Below, one piece after another: positions 12,319 to 21,939 of a stretch of DNA of 64,000 bases. The stretch is from Gluconacetobacter johannae. Lineage in GTDB: Bacteria; Pseudomonadota; Alphaproteobacteria; Acetobacterales; Acetobacteraceae. The position numbers were made by a program, and so were the translations under genes. The notes below the pieces were generated by a model. It worked only from the letters and a program-made list of their open reading frames with translations. It did not search any database and was not told the origin of the DNA. The stretch is from positions 97,761 through 161,760 of the forward strand of contig NZ_JABEQH010000009.1 in the NCBI RefSeq assembly GCF_014174305.1. Reading direction: 5' to 3'. Position 1 is the first letter of the stretch. The number at the start of each line of letters is the position of its first letter.

Positions 12319-12771
12319 ATGTCCCACTCCATTCTCTGGAGCCTCGTGCTCGCGATTCATCTGACCGGCATGGCCGCCTGGGTCGGCGGCATGGTGTATG
12401 CGGTCTTCGTCCTGCGCCCCAGCCTGAGCCTGCTGGACGCGACGCAGCGGGCGTCGGTGCATCTGCAGACGCTGGGACGCTTCTTTCGCATCGTCTGGCA
12501 CACCATGCCCATGGTGCTGGTCACCGGGTGGCTGATGATCCTGCATGAGGGCGGATTCGCCGTGGTGTCATGGCAGGTGAACGCGATGCAGCTTCTGGGC
12601 CTGGCGATGGCCGGCCTGTTCGCCCGGATCTATTTCGGCCCTTACCAGAAGGCCCGCCGCGCCATCCGCCCCCAGCCCGCGACGTTCGATTCCATCCGTT
12701 CGCTGGTGCTGGTCAATATCACCCTGGGCGTGCTGACCATCCTGGCCGCCGCGATGGCGCGCGGGCTGTAA
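12319..12771 (+). CDS. Small four-helix membrane protein, CopD-like
   Basis: A 150-aa integral membrane protein with four predicted helices: around residues 4-30 (LVLAIHLTGMAAWVGGMVYA), 55-75 (WHTMPMVLVTGWLMI), 85-105 and 125-148. Membrane histidines (IHLTGMAAWVGG, IVWHTMPM, ILHEGG) resemble the CopD/DUF2269-type families, some of which bind haem or copper; the substrate here is unknown. The ATG at 12319 has GGAG upstream. The gene ends just before a triple-hairpin repeat and converges on the GH15 gene. Function is a family-level guess. Confidence 0.75.
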   Translation: MSHSILWSLVLAIHLTGMAAWVGGMVYAVFVLRPSLSLLDATQRASVHLQTLGRFFRIVWHTMPMVLVTGWLMILHEGGFAVVSWQVNAMQLLGLAMAGLFARIYFGPYQKARRAIRPQPATFDSIRSLVLVNITLGVLTILAAAMARGL

Positions 12772-12787
12772 AGTTAAAGATCGGACT

Positions 12788-12898
12788 TTGCCCGACCCCA
12801 CCAGGGCCTGAGGCCCTGGACCCCGATCATGGATAAAACGACTGGGTTTCCAAAGGGCGAGGCCCTTTGGCGGGTTTCAGGGCAGCGCCCTGAGGCAG
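12788..12898 (+). repeat. Triple-hairpin intergenic repeat, copy 1
   Basis: Three hairpins in a row: CCAGGGCCTGAGGCCCTGG (12801-12819), CCAAAGGG-5 nt-CCCTTTGG (12850-12870, loop CGAGG) and CAGGGCAGCGCCCTG (12878-12892), separated by the conserved spacer TCATGGATAAAACGACTGGG. Near-identical copies lie at 17994-18084 (inverted) and 55392-55484. This copy lies between the convergent CopD-like and GH15 genes, where it may act as a two-way terminator. Confidence 0.9.
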
Positions 12899-12904
12899 AC
12901 TCGT

Positions 12905-14737
12905 TTACAGGACCGGAAGCGGTGGCGCCCCGGTCGGCGTGATCCGCCCGGCGGACAGGATCGCGGCGGTATTGACCAGCGACAGGTGCGAAAAGGCCTG
13001 CGGGAAATTACCGACCTGCCGCCCCGCCTTCGCGTCATATTCCTCGGCCAGCAGGCCCAGGTCGCTACGCAGGGCCAGCAGCCGCTTGAACAGCGCGTGC
13101 GCCTCCTCCATCCGGCCCTGTGCGACATAGGCGTTCACCAGCCAGAACGAACAGGCGATGAACGCGCCCTCGTCACCCAGCACGCCCTCGACCTCCGGAT
13201 CGGGGATGTAGCGCCGGACGAAGCCGTTCTCGTCCAGCAATTCGCGCTCGATCGCGGCGATGGTGCCGATGACGCGCGGGTCCTCGGGCGGCAGGAAACC
13301 GACGATGGGGATCAGCAGCAGGCCGGCGTCCAGGCCGGTGGCGCCGAAATACTGGACGAAGCAGTTCTTGTCCCGGTTGAAGCCCTCGCGGCAGACCGTG
13401 TCGTGGATTTCGGTGCGGAGCGCCTTCCATTCCTCCAGCGGGGCCTCCAGCCCGTATTTCTCGACATCGCGGATCGCGCGATCGAACGCGACCCAGCATG
13501 AGATCTTGGAGACGGTAAACTGACGCCGGCCGCCCCGGACCTCCCACATGCCTTCGTCGGGTTCCTTCCAGATGGTCGCCAGATGCTGCAGCAGCCCGAC
13601 CTCCAGCCGCCAGCCGTCGGTGATGGCGCACAACCGCGTCTGGCGCGCCAGATGCAGGGCGGCGATCGCCTCGCCATAGACGTCGAGCTGCAACTGGCCC
13701 GCCGCCGCGTTGCCGATCCGCACCGGCGTCGATCCCGCATAGCCGGGCAGCCAGCCGGCCTCCCATTCATTCAGCAGCCGCTCGCCGCCGATTCCATACA
13801 TGATCTGCACCTGGTCGGGGCTGCCGGCCACCGCCGCCTGAAGCCAGTTGCGCCATTGCACGGCTTCCTCGAAATACCCGCCGGCCATGATCGCGATCAG
13901 CGTCAGCGACGCGTCGCGCAGCCAGCAATAGCGATAATCCCAGTTCCGGCTGCCCCCCAGCTCCTCGGGCAGCGAGGTCGTGGGCGCCGCGACGATGCCG
14001 CCCGTCGGCTGGTAGATCAGCGCCTTCAGCGTCAGCAGCGACCGCCGCACCGCCGGCGCATGGTCGCCATGATAGGTGCAGCGCGCGATCCAGTCCGCCC
14101 AGAACTGCTCGGTCCGGCGCAGGGCCTGCAGCGCGTCGATCGGATCGGGCACCGGATCGTGCGAATCCAGATGCATCATGACGAACGGCACCGTGTCGCC
14201 TTCCGACACGATGAAGCGCGACACGGTATGCCGGTCCTCGCCATGCAGGGCGACGGGGCAGCGCAGGATGCAGCGCGACGGGCCGGCGATGGCGTTGATG
14301 CCCATATTGTCCGGCAGGCGGGTGACCCACGGCACCGACAGGCCATAATCGAAGCGCATGACCAGCCAGTTGAGCACCGGCACCGCCCCGCGCCGCCCCT
14401 CCACGATGCGGATCAGCGTCGGGGTCTCGGTCCCCATCGCCATGAAATCCAGGATGGCGATCACCCCGCTGGCGGTCTCGAACACCGTCTCCAGCACCAT
14501 CCCGTTCTGCCGGTAGGACCGCGAGACCACCAGCGGCGCGCCGCCCCGCTCCTCATCCGGGGCCAGCAGCCAGTGACCGTTTTCCCCATCGCCCAGCAGG
14601 GCGGCGAAACAGGCGGGGCTGTCGAAGCGCGGCCAGCACAGCCAGTCGATCGACCCGTTCCGCCCCACCAACGCGCAGCTTCGGCCATCGCCGATCAGCC
14701 CATAATCCTCAATCTTCAACGGATCGACAGTGACCAC
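12905..14737 (-). CDS. Glycoside hydrolase family 15 protein (glucoamylase/trehalase-like)
   Basis: A 610-aa cytosolic-looking enzyme (no signal peptide). The N-terminal beta-sandwich starts IEDYGLIGDGRSCALVGRNG, and the (alpha/alpha)6 barrel carries GGSRNWDYRYCWLRDASLTL and the acidic catalytic region DEGMWEVRGG. Family members hydrolyse alpha-glucans or trehalose; the exact substrate cannot be told here. The start is taken as a GTG at 14737 with GGGGG upstream, giving the family N-terminus directly. The frame stays open for another 2.9 kb upstream, but that part is antisense to the helicase and methyltransferase genes and is an artefact. The gene is divergent from the helicase and flanked downstream by repeat copy 1. 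Confidence 0.9.
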   Translation of the reverse strand: MVTVDPLKIEDYGLIGDGRSCALVGRNGSIDWLCWPRFDSPACFAALLGDGENGHWLLAPDEERGGAPLVVSRSYRQNGMVLETVFETASGVIAILDFMAMGTETPTLIRIVEGRRGAVPVLNWLVMRFDYGLSVPWVTRLPDNMGINAIAGPSRCILRCPVALHGEDRHTVSRFIVSEGDTVPFVMMHLDSHDPVPDPIDALQALRRTEQFWADWIARCTYHGDHAPAVRRSLLTLKALIYQPTGGIVAAPTTSLPEELGGSRNWDYRYCWLRDASLTLIAIMAGGYFEEAVQWRNWLQAAVAGSPDQVQIMYGIGGERLLNEWEAGWLPGYAGSTPVRIGNAAAGQLQLDVYGEAIAALHLARQTRLCAITDGWRLEVGLLQHLATIWKEPDEGMWEVRGGRRQFTVSKISCWVAFDRAIRDVEKYGLEAPLEEWKALRTEIHDTVCREGFNRDKNCFVQYFGATGLDAGLLLIPIVGFLPPEDPRVIGTIAAIERELLDENGFVRRYIPDPEVEGVLGDEGAFIACSFWLVNAYVAQGRMEEAHALFKRLLALRSDLGLLAEEYDAKAGRQVGNFPQAFSHLSLVNTAAILSAGRITPTGAPPLPVL

Positions 14738-14980
14738 GATACCCCCACACGGTACGACGCCAGCGGTCCAGGCGCCCGGACATGGGACGAACACCCAAGA
14801 TAAACGCTCCACGCTTGATTTTCGTTCCAATTCTCGATAGGGACGAACACGCGGAACCGGGGGATTCGCCTTCATTTTCGCAAGGCCCTGCTTCGTCGCA
14901 GGAAAACAGGCAGAAATGCCTGACGGACCGCATCGTGGCGGAACGAACGGGACCACACCACTGACACGTTCGAGAGAATT

Positions 14981-16624
<1,644 letters not shown>

Positions 16625-16630
16625 TGGCCT

Positions 16631-16656
16631 GCGATGGGGTGACATCACCCCATCGC
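16631..16656 (+). other. Perfect hairpin after the helicase stop codon
   Basis: GCGATGGGGTG and CACCCCATCGC form an 11-bp perfect stem with loop ACAT, starting 6 bases after the helicase stop and 22 bases before the next start. No U-run follows, so it is more likely an mRNA-stabilising or attenuating structure than an intrinsic terminator. Confidence 0.5.
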
Positions 16657-16678
16657 GGCGCAATCTGACGGGCCGGGT

Positions 16679-17968
16679 GTGCACGACATGAAGTTCGAAT
16701 CCGATATCGGCTCCCTGGGCAGGGACGGGGATGGCATTGCCCGCACCGATGACGGCGCGCGCCTGTTCGTTCCCGGCGCCCTGCCGGGGGAACGGATCGT
16801 GGCCGAACCGCTGGACAATCGCGCCGCGCGACTGGTGGACATCCTCCGCGCCAGCCCGGACCGCGTCGTCCCGCCCTGCCCGCTGTTCGGTGTCTGCGGC
16901 GGCTGCGCCATCCAGCACCTGTCCCTGCCGGCCGTGCTGGACTGGAAGGCCGGGCTGGTCGTCCACGCGCTGGAACGGGCGGGATTCGATTCCATCCCCC
17001 AGCCCAAGGCCGTCCAGAGCACGCCCGGCGCCCGCCGGCGCATCGACCTTGCCCTGCGCCGCACCCATGACGGCATCCGCATCGGCCTGCATGCCCGGCG
17101 CGGGGATGTGGTCGATCTGTCGGACTGCCCGGTCCTGGAACCGGCACTGTTCGCGCTGATCGCGGCCCTGCGCCCGCTGGTGCTGTCGCTGGCCGCCTTC
17201 CGGCGCGAGGGTGACGCGCTGATTAACCTGCTGGATTCGGGGCCGGACCTGCTGCTGGCGACGGATGCGCCGCTGGATGCCGCCGACCGCACCAAGCTGG
17301 CGGCCTTCGCGCGGCAGCACGCCATTCCGCGCATCGCCTGGCGCCGCACCGGATCGACCGACACGCCGGAAACCGCGGCGCAGACCGCCACCATCCGGCA
17401 TGATTTGTCGGGGGTGACGGTCGCCCCGCCACCGGGCGCATTCCTCCAGCCGTCCCGCGACGGCGAGGCCGCGATCATCGCCGCCGTCCTGGGCGGGCTG
17501 CCCGGCCGCCTGAACCGCAAGGATGTGGTGGTCGAACTGTACGCGGGGTGCGGCACCCTGTCCTTCGCCCTGGCCCGGCACGCGCGGGTCCTGGCGTATG
17601 AAGGCCATCCCGACGCGGTCGCCACCCTGAAACGCGCCACCACCGGCACCCGCGTGACGGCGGAACAGCGCGACCTGAACCGGCAGCCGGTCATGGCGCG
17701 CCAGATCGCCGACGCCCGCGTGCTGGTCCTGGACCCACCCTATGCCGGCACCGGCGCGCAGATGGAACAGATCGTCGCCGGCCGGCCGGAACGGATCATC
17801 TACGTCAGTTGCAATCCACAGGCGCTAAGCCAGGATGCAACCGCCCTGCGCGCGGCGGGCTACCGGCTGGACGACGTGACCGTCATCGACCAGTTCCTGT
17901 GGTCGACCGAGGTCGAGGCCGTCTGCGTGTTCACCGCCCCGCCCGCGCCGCGGCGGCGACCGCGATAG
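16679..17968 (+). CDS. 23S rRNA (uracil-5-)-methyltransferase family protein (RlmD/RumA-like)
   Basis: About 429-aa SAM-dependent RNA methyltransferase. A TRAM-like N-terminus (GDGIARTDDGARLFVPGALP) is followed by the [4Fe-4S] cysteines in CPLFGVCGGCAIQHL, the SAM-binding loop VELYAGCGTLSFAL, the DPPYAG motif (VLVLDPPYAG) and the catalytic cysteine in IIYVSCNPQALSQD. It probably makes m5U in 23S rRNA or tRNA; which position cannot be decided. The start may be GTG 16679 or ATG 16688 (three codons apart). It lies 54 bp after the helicase on the same strand, a plausible RNA-maturation pair. Confidence 0.9.
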   Translation: MHDMKFESDIGSLGRDGDGIARTDDGARLFVPGALPGERIVAEPLDNRAARLVDILRASPDRVVPPCPLFGVCGGCAIQHLSLPAVLDWKAGLVVHALERAGFDSIPQPKAVQSTPGARRRIDLALRRTHDGIRIGLHARRGDVVDLSDCPVLEPALFALIAALRPLVLSLAAFRREGDALINLLDSGPDLLLATDAPLDAADRTKLAAFARQHAIPRIAWRRTGSTDTPETAAQTATIRHDLSGVTVAPPPGAFLQPSRDGEAAIIAAVLGGLPGRLNRKDVVVELYAGCGTLSFALARHARVLAYEGHPDAVATLKRATTGTRVTAEQRDLNRQPVMARQIADARVLVLDPPYAGTGAQMEQIVAGRPERIIYVSCNPQALSQDATALRAAGYRLDDVTVIDQFLWSTEVEAVCVFTAPPAPRRRPR

Positions 17969-17989
17969 GCAAAGGCAAGGGTGCAGCAC

Positions 17990-18089
17990 GTCTCAGGGCG
18001 CTGCCCTGAAACCCGCCAAAGGGCCTAGCCCTTTGGAAACCCAGTCGTTTATCCATGATCGGGGTCCAGGGCCTCAGGCCCTGGGACAG
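17990..18089 (-). repeat. Triple-hairpin intergenic repeat, copy 2 (inverted)
   Basis: The same three hairpins as copy 1, read on the minus strand: 18084-18066, 18036-18016 (loop CTAGG instead of CGAGG) and 18008-17994. The linker after TCATGGAT is one A shorter than in copy 1. It lies between the convergent methyltransferase gene and the last suf gene. Stems match copy 1 exactly; differences are confined to a loop and a linker. Confidence 0.9.
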
Positions 18090-18097
18090 GCGAGACG

Positions 18098-18478
18098 TCA
18101 GACATGGAAGCTCTCGCCGCAACCGCAGCGGCCCTTTTCGTTCGGGTTGACGAAGGTGAAGCCCGATTCCAGTTGCTGGACCTCATAATCCATCGTCGTG
18201 CCGATCAGGAACAGGGTCGCCTTGCGATCCACCAGCAGCGTGACCCCCTTGTCGGTCACCACCTCATCCCCCGGGCCAGCCGCATCGACGAAGCTCATGT
18301 CGTAGCCATGGCCCGAGCATCCCTTGGTCGAGACCGCCACGCGCAGCAACTGCCCGGCATGCGCCGTTTCATACAGCGTACGCAGCCGGTCGGCCGCGCG
18401 ATCGGACAGGGACATCAGCGGCGGAAGGGCGCGCACCGGGCGGGAGGGGGCCGTGGCATCGGTCGAGGAATGGGTCAT
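18098..18478 (-). CDS. sufA: HesB/IscA-type iron-sulfur cluster carrier (SufA/ErpA-like)
   Basis: A 126-aa A-type Fe-S carrier, last gene of the suf operon. The three cluster cysteines are present: one in VSTKGCSGHGYDMSF and two in GRCGCGESFHV at the C-terminus. The ATG at 18478 (MTHSSTDATAP) has CAGGAG upstream; the longer reading from 18562 would overlap sufT. It receives clusters built on the SufBCD scaffold and passes them to client proteins such as complex I or LeuC. Confidence 0.93.
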   Translation of the reverse strand: MTHSSTDATAPSRPVRALPPLMSLSDRAADRLRTLYETAHAGQLLRVAVSTKGCSGHGYDMSFVDAAGPGDEVVTDKGVTLLVDRKATLFLIGTTMDYEVQQLESGFTFVNPNEKGRCGCGESFHV

Positions 18479-18495
18479 GATGGCGTTCTCCTGGC

Positions 18496-18981
18496 TCAAA
18501 ACATGTTCAGCGTCAGGCGGGCATCGTCGCTCATGCGCGACATGTCCCAGGGCGGATCCCACACGATCTCGACCTCGGCGCGGGTGACGCCGTCCACCTT
18601 CCCCACCGCCTCCTGCACCTGCATCGGCAGTTCCTGCGCGCTGGGGCAGTTGGGGGCGGTCAGCGTCATCTCGATATGCACACCGCCGTCCTGGTGCAGG
18701 TCGATCGCGTAGATCAGGCCCAATTCGTAGATATTCACCGGGATTTCCGGGTCGTAGACGCTGGCGATCGCCGCGATCACCGCATCCTCGTCCGCCGCAT
18801 GGCCCGCCCCGGCCGGCGTGGCCTCGGCCGGCTCGTCGCCGGGCGTCCAGCTTTCGACAGCCCCGCTGGTCGAACCCGTTCCGCCCTGGGCCGCAGCCGG
18901 GGGATCGAACGAAAAGCCCTCGGCCCCCTGCCTGGTCTCGGGTCCATTCATGTCGGCCGCCTCCTCGGGTTGCGCTTGCAT
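18496..18981 (-). CDS. sufT: SUF-associated assembly protein SufT (MIP18/DUF59 family)
   Basis: About 161 aa. The C-terminal 100 residues are a MIP18/DUF59 domain (VYDPEIPVNIYELGLIYAID, LTAPNCPSAQELP with the conserved cysteine, and VEIVWDPPWDMSRMS), linked to Fe-S protein maturation. The first 60 residues are Ala/Gly/Glu-rich and not family-conserved. Three starts are possible: ATG 18981 (AGGTGAGG upstream, used here, avoids overlap with sufU), ATG 18951 (GAGGAGG upstream) and ATG 19008 (overlaps sufU). It lies between sufU and sufA in the operon. Confidence 0.88.
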   Translation of the reverse strand: MQAQPEEAADMNGPETRQGAEGFSFDPPAAAQGGTGSTSGAVESWTPGDEPAEATPAGAGHAADEDAVIAAIASVYDPEIPVNIYELGLIYAIDLHQDGGVHIEMTLTAPNCPSAQELPMQVQEAVGKVDGVTRAEVEIVWDPPWDMSRMSDDARLTLNMF

Positions 18982-18988
18982 CAACGCC

Positions 18989-19417
18989 TCACCTGTCCTT
19001 CGATCCATCCAGGGCCTCCATCAGCGCCGTCCACGGCAATGTCGCGCATCTGATCCGGGAGCGATGCTGGTGCAGCGGCGCGAACACCCCCAGTTCCCCG
19101 ACCTGCTCCGCGCCTTCACCCGTCCGCACCATCTCGCCAAACCGGCGGGACAGCGTGCCGAGTTCCAAAGCACTCCGCCCCTCGGCCAGCCCGGCCATCA
19201 TATCCGCCGACGCGATGCAGATCGCGCATCCCCGCGTCTCGTGCCGAACGGCGGTAACCGTCCCCCCGTCGGTCAGCGACAGGCCGACCCGCACCCGGTC
19301 GCCGCACATCGGGTTGGTTCCTTCGCCGACATGGGTCGCGCCGTCCAGCGACCCGGCATGCGCGGGCGCACGCGCCCTGTCGATGACCTGCCTCTGATAC
19401 AGCGTGTCCTGTTCCAT
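18989..19417 (-). CDS. sufU: SufU-type iron-sulfur assembly protein (sulfur acceptor)
   Basis: A 142-aa IscU/SufU-fold protein. Zinc/sulfur ligands of the SufU type are visible: Cys and Asp in NPMCGDRV, Cys in RGCAICIASADMMAGL, and Cys in SRIRCATLPW. It probably accepts sulfur from SufS for the SufBCD scaffold. The ATG at 19417 (MEQDTLYQRQVID) lies 7 bases after the sufS stop; the frame's longer reading runs into sufS and has no family resemblance. Confidence 0.92.
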   Translation of the reverse strand: MEQDTLYQRQVIDRARAPAHAGSLDGATHVGEGTNPMCGDRVRVGLSLTDGGTVTAVRHETRGCAICIASADMMAGLAEGRSALELGTLSRRFGEMVRTGEGAEQVGELGVFAPLHQHRSRIRCATLPWTALMEALDGSKDR

Positions 19418-19424
19418 CGCCCGC

Positions 19425-20675
19425 TCACACGAACAAGGAGCGGATCTGCTCCAGTGTGGCGGCCAGGGTGTCGACCTCCTCGCGCGTGGTGTACAGGCCG
19501 AAACTGGCCCGCGCGGTGGCGCTGACACCCAGGCGCCGCATCAGCGGTTCCGCACAATGATGCCCGGCGCGGATGGCGATGCCATTCCGATCCAGCAGGG
19601 TCGCGATATCGTGCGGATGCACGTCGTCCATGGTGAACGAGATCACGCCGCCCCGATCGGCGGGCGCGCCGATCACCCGCAGGCCCGGCACCTCGGCCAG
19701 ACGCCGCAGGGCATGGTCGGTCAGCGCGGCCTCATGCGCGGCGATGGCGTCGAAGCCGATCGATTCGATATAGGAGATCGCAGCCCCCAGACCGATCGTC
19801 TCGATGATCGCGGGGGTCCCGGCCTCGAATTTGTGGGGCAGATTGGCCCAGGTCGATCCCTCGAACCGGACGGTGGAGATCATGTCGCCGCCACCCAGGA
19901 ACGGCGGCATGGCCTCCAGCAGCTCCCGCCGCCCCCACAGCACGCCGATGCCGGTGGGGCCGTACAGCTTGTGCCCGGTAAAGACGTAGAAATCGGCCCC
20001 GATCTCGCGCACGTCCACCCGGCGATGCACCACCATTTGGCTGCCGTCGAACAGCACGCGCGCGCCGGCCGCATGGGCCATGTCCGCGATCTGCCGCGCC
20101 GGCGTCACCGTGCCCAGCACGTTGGACATGTGCGTGACCGCCACCAGCGCGACCTTGCCGTCGGACAGCAGCCGCCCCAGCGCGTCCAGCTCCAGTTCGC
20201 CCGCGTCGGTGATCGGCGCCACACGCAGTTCGACGCCCGCACGGTCGCGCAGCATCTGCCAGGGCACCAGGTTGGCGTGGTGCTCCATTTCGGAAATCAC
20301 CACCGCCTGCCCCGGCCGGATCAGGCTGCCGAAGGAATGGGCGACCAGATTGATCGCCTCGGTGCTGTTGCGGGTGAAGATGATTTCCTCGCGCGCCGGG
20401 GCGCCGATCAGGCCCGCCACCTGGTCGCGCACGGCCTCGCACGCGTCGGTCGTCCGTTCGCTCATCCAGTGCAGGCCGCGATGGACGTTGGCGTACTGGG
20501 TCCGCATGGTCCGCGACATCGCGTCGATCACCTGGACGGGCTTCTGCGCCGATGCGGCGCTGTCCAGGAAGACCAGCGGCTTGCCGTGCACGGCCTCGTT
20601 CAGGATCGGGAAATCGGCGCGCAGATGGCGCAGCGCGTCGATCGGGTCGGCCAGGGCGGCGGGCGACAGATCCAT
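19425..20675 (-). CDS. sufS: Cysteine desulfurase SufS
   Basis: A 416-aa class II PLP-dependent cysteine desulfurase, the sulfur source for Fe-S assembly. The PLP lysine is Lys236 in FTGHKLYGPTGIGVLWG, and the catalytic persulfide cysteine is Cys374 in RAGHHCAEPLMRRLG. The N-terminal FLDSAASAQKP and NVHRGLHWMSERTTD segments are typical. It starts one base after the sufD stop codon (TAA-G-ATG), implying translational coupling, and is followed by sufU. Confidence 0.97.
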   Translation of the reverse strand: MDLSPAALADPIDALRHLRADFPILNEAVHGKPLVFLDSAASAQKPVQVIDAMSRTMRTQYANVHRGLHWMSERTTDACEAVRDQVAGLIGAPAREEIIFTRNSTEAINLVAHSFGSLIRPGQAVVISEMEHHANLVPWQMLRDRAGVELRVAPITDAGELELDALGRLLSDGKVALVAVTHMSNVLGTVTPARQIADMAHAAGARVLFDGSQMVVHRRVDVREIGADFYVFTGHKLYGPTGIGVLWGRRELLEAMPPFLGGGDMISTVRFEGSTWANLPHKFEAGTPAIIETIGLGAAISYIESIGFDAIAAHEAALTDHALRRLAEVPGLRVIGAPADRGGVISFTMDDVHPHDIATLLDRNGIAIRAGHHCAEPLMRRLGVSATARASFGLYTTREEVDTLAATLEQIRSLFV

Positions 20676-20676
20676 C

Positions 20677-21939
20677 TTATGCGTCCTTCCGGTTCCACCA
20701 GGATTCGACGGCGCGATCCAGCGTCGCCCGCAGGACCTCGTCGCCGATCAGGTCAACGGCGTCATGCAAAAACGCCTTGACCAGCATGGCCCTGGCCTCG
20801 TGCTCGGCCACGCCGCGGCTACGCAGGTAGAACAGCTGGTCCGGGTCCAGCGCGCCCACCGTCGCGCCGTGGCTGCACCGCACGTCGTCGGCATAGATCT
20901 CCAGTTCCGGCTTGGCGTCGATCTCGGCCGCGTCGGACAGCAGCAGCGCCTGGTTCATCTGGTAGCCGTCGGTCTTCTGCGCCACGCGCTCGACCAGGAT
21001 CTTGCCCTGGAACACCCCGCGCGCATGGCCCGACAGCACGTTCTTCACCGTCTGCCGCGAATTGCAGTCCGGCGCGGCATGGGTGATGACGCTGGTCAGG
21101 TCGGCATGCTGCCGGTCGTCCAGAAGCTGCGCCCCGTTCACATGGACGACGGCCCCCGGCGCGGCCAGCCGGACATGGACCTCGTGCCGCGCCAGGGCTG
21201 CGCCCAGGGTCAGGGTAAAGCTGTCATACAGGCCACCCGCGCCGATTTCGGCATGGACGACCGCCAGATGCTGCGCGGCGGGGGCCTCGGCCTGCATCTT
21301 GGCATGCCCCAGGCGCGCGCCGTCGCCGACTGCGATGTCGAAGACCGGGTTGTTCAGGTACGCCCCCCGCCCGACCGACAGATCGAGGACCGACAGCGCG
21401 GCCCCCTGCCCCAGTTCGATCCGGTGGCGCGGATGAAACGAGATCGGCGTCCCCTCGGCCACCCCGATCGACAGCAGCAGCAGCCGCCCGGCATCGGCCC
21501 CCGGCGCGACACGCAGCACCAGACCGTCCTCGGCCAGGATGGCGTTCAGGGCGCTGGCCACGTCGCCATCCGCATCCGCATCGCTCGCCTGGAAACGGCC
21601 CACCGACACCCCGTCCGGCAGGGACGACAGCGACGGATCGAACCGCCCGTTGACGAACACCGCCCGCCGCATGTCCGGGTCCAGCCCGACGACCTGCCCG
21701 GCCTCGGCCAGGACCGCACGGACCGCCGCGTCGTCGGGCGTCGCCGGCGCCGTGGCGAAGGGAACGTCGCCCAGCGCGCGCAGCGAGGTGTATTTCCACG
21801 CCTCGACCCCGCTGCGCGGCAACCCCGTCCGGCGCAGCATGTCCGCCGCCCGGTCGCGCGACGGATTGGTTCCGGCCCGCGCGGCATAGCGGTCCAGGAA
21901 CGCGGCGGCGCTGACGCCGGCGGGGGCGAGCGCGTTCAC
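20677..21939 (-). CDS. sufD: Fe-S cluster assembly protein SufD
   Basis: A 420-aa beta-helix partner of SufB in the SufBC2D scaffold complex. The C-terminal family signature is visible (EIYADDVRCSHGATVGALDP followed by QLFYLRSRGV and AMLVKAFLHD). The N-terminal third is more variable, as usual. It overlaps the end of sufC by 4 bp (ATGA) and ends one base before sufS, so B-C-D-S form one coupled unit. Confidence 0.95.
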   Translation of the reverse strand: MNALAPAGVSAAAFLDRYAARAGTNPSRDRAADMLRRTGLPRSGVEAWKYTSLRALGDVPFATAPATPDDAAVRAVLAEAGQVVGLDPDMRRAVFVNGRFDPSLSSLPDGVSVGRFQASDADADGDVASALNAILAEDGLVLRVAPGADAGRLLLLSIGVAEGTPISFHPRHRIELGQGAALSVLDLSVGRGAYLNNPVFDIAVGDGARLGHAKMQAEAPAAQHLAVVHAEIGAGGLYDSFTLTLGAALARHEVHVRLAAPGAVVHVNGAQLLDDRQHADLTSVITHAAPDCNSRQTVKNVLSGHARGVFQGKILVERVAQKTDGYQMNQALLLSDAAEIDAKPELEIYADDVRCSHGATVGALDPDQLFYLRSRGVAEHEARAMLVKAFLHDAVDLIGDEVLRATLDRAVESWWNRKDA

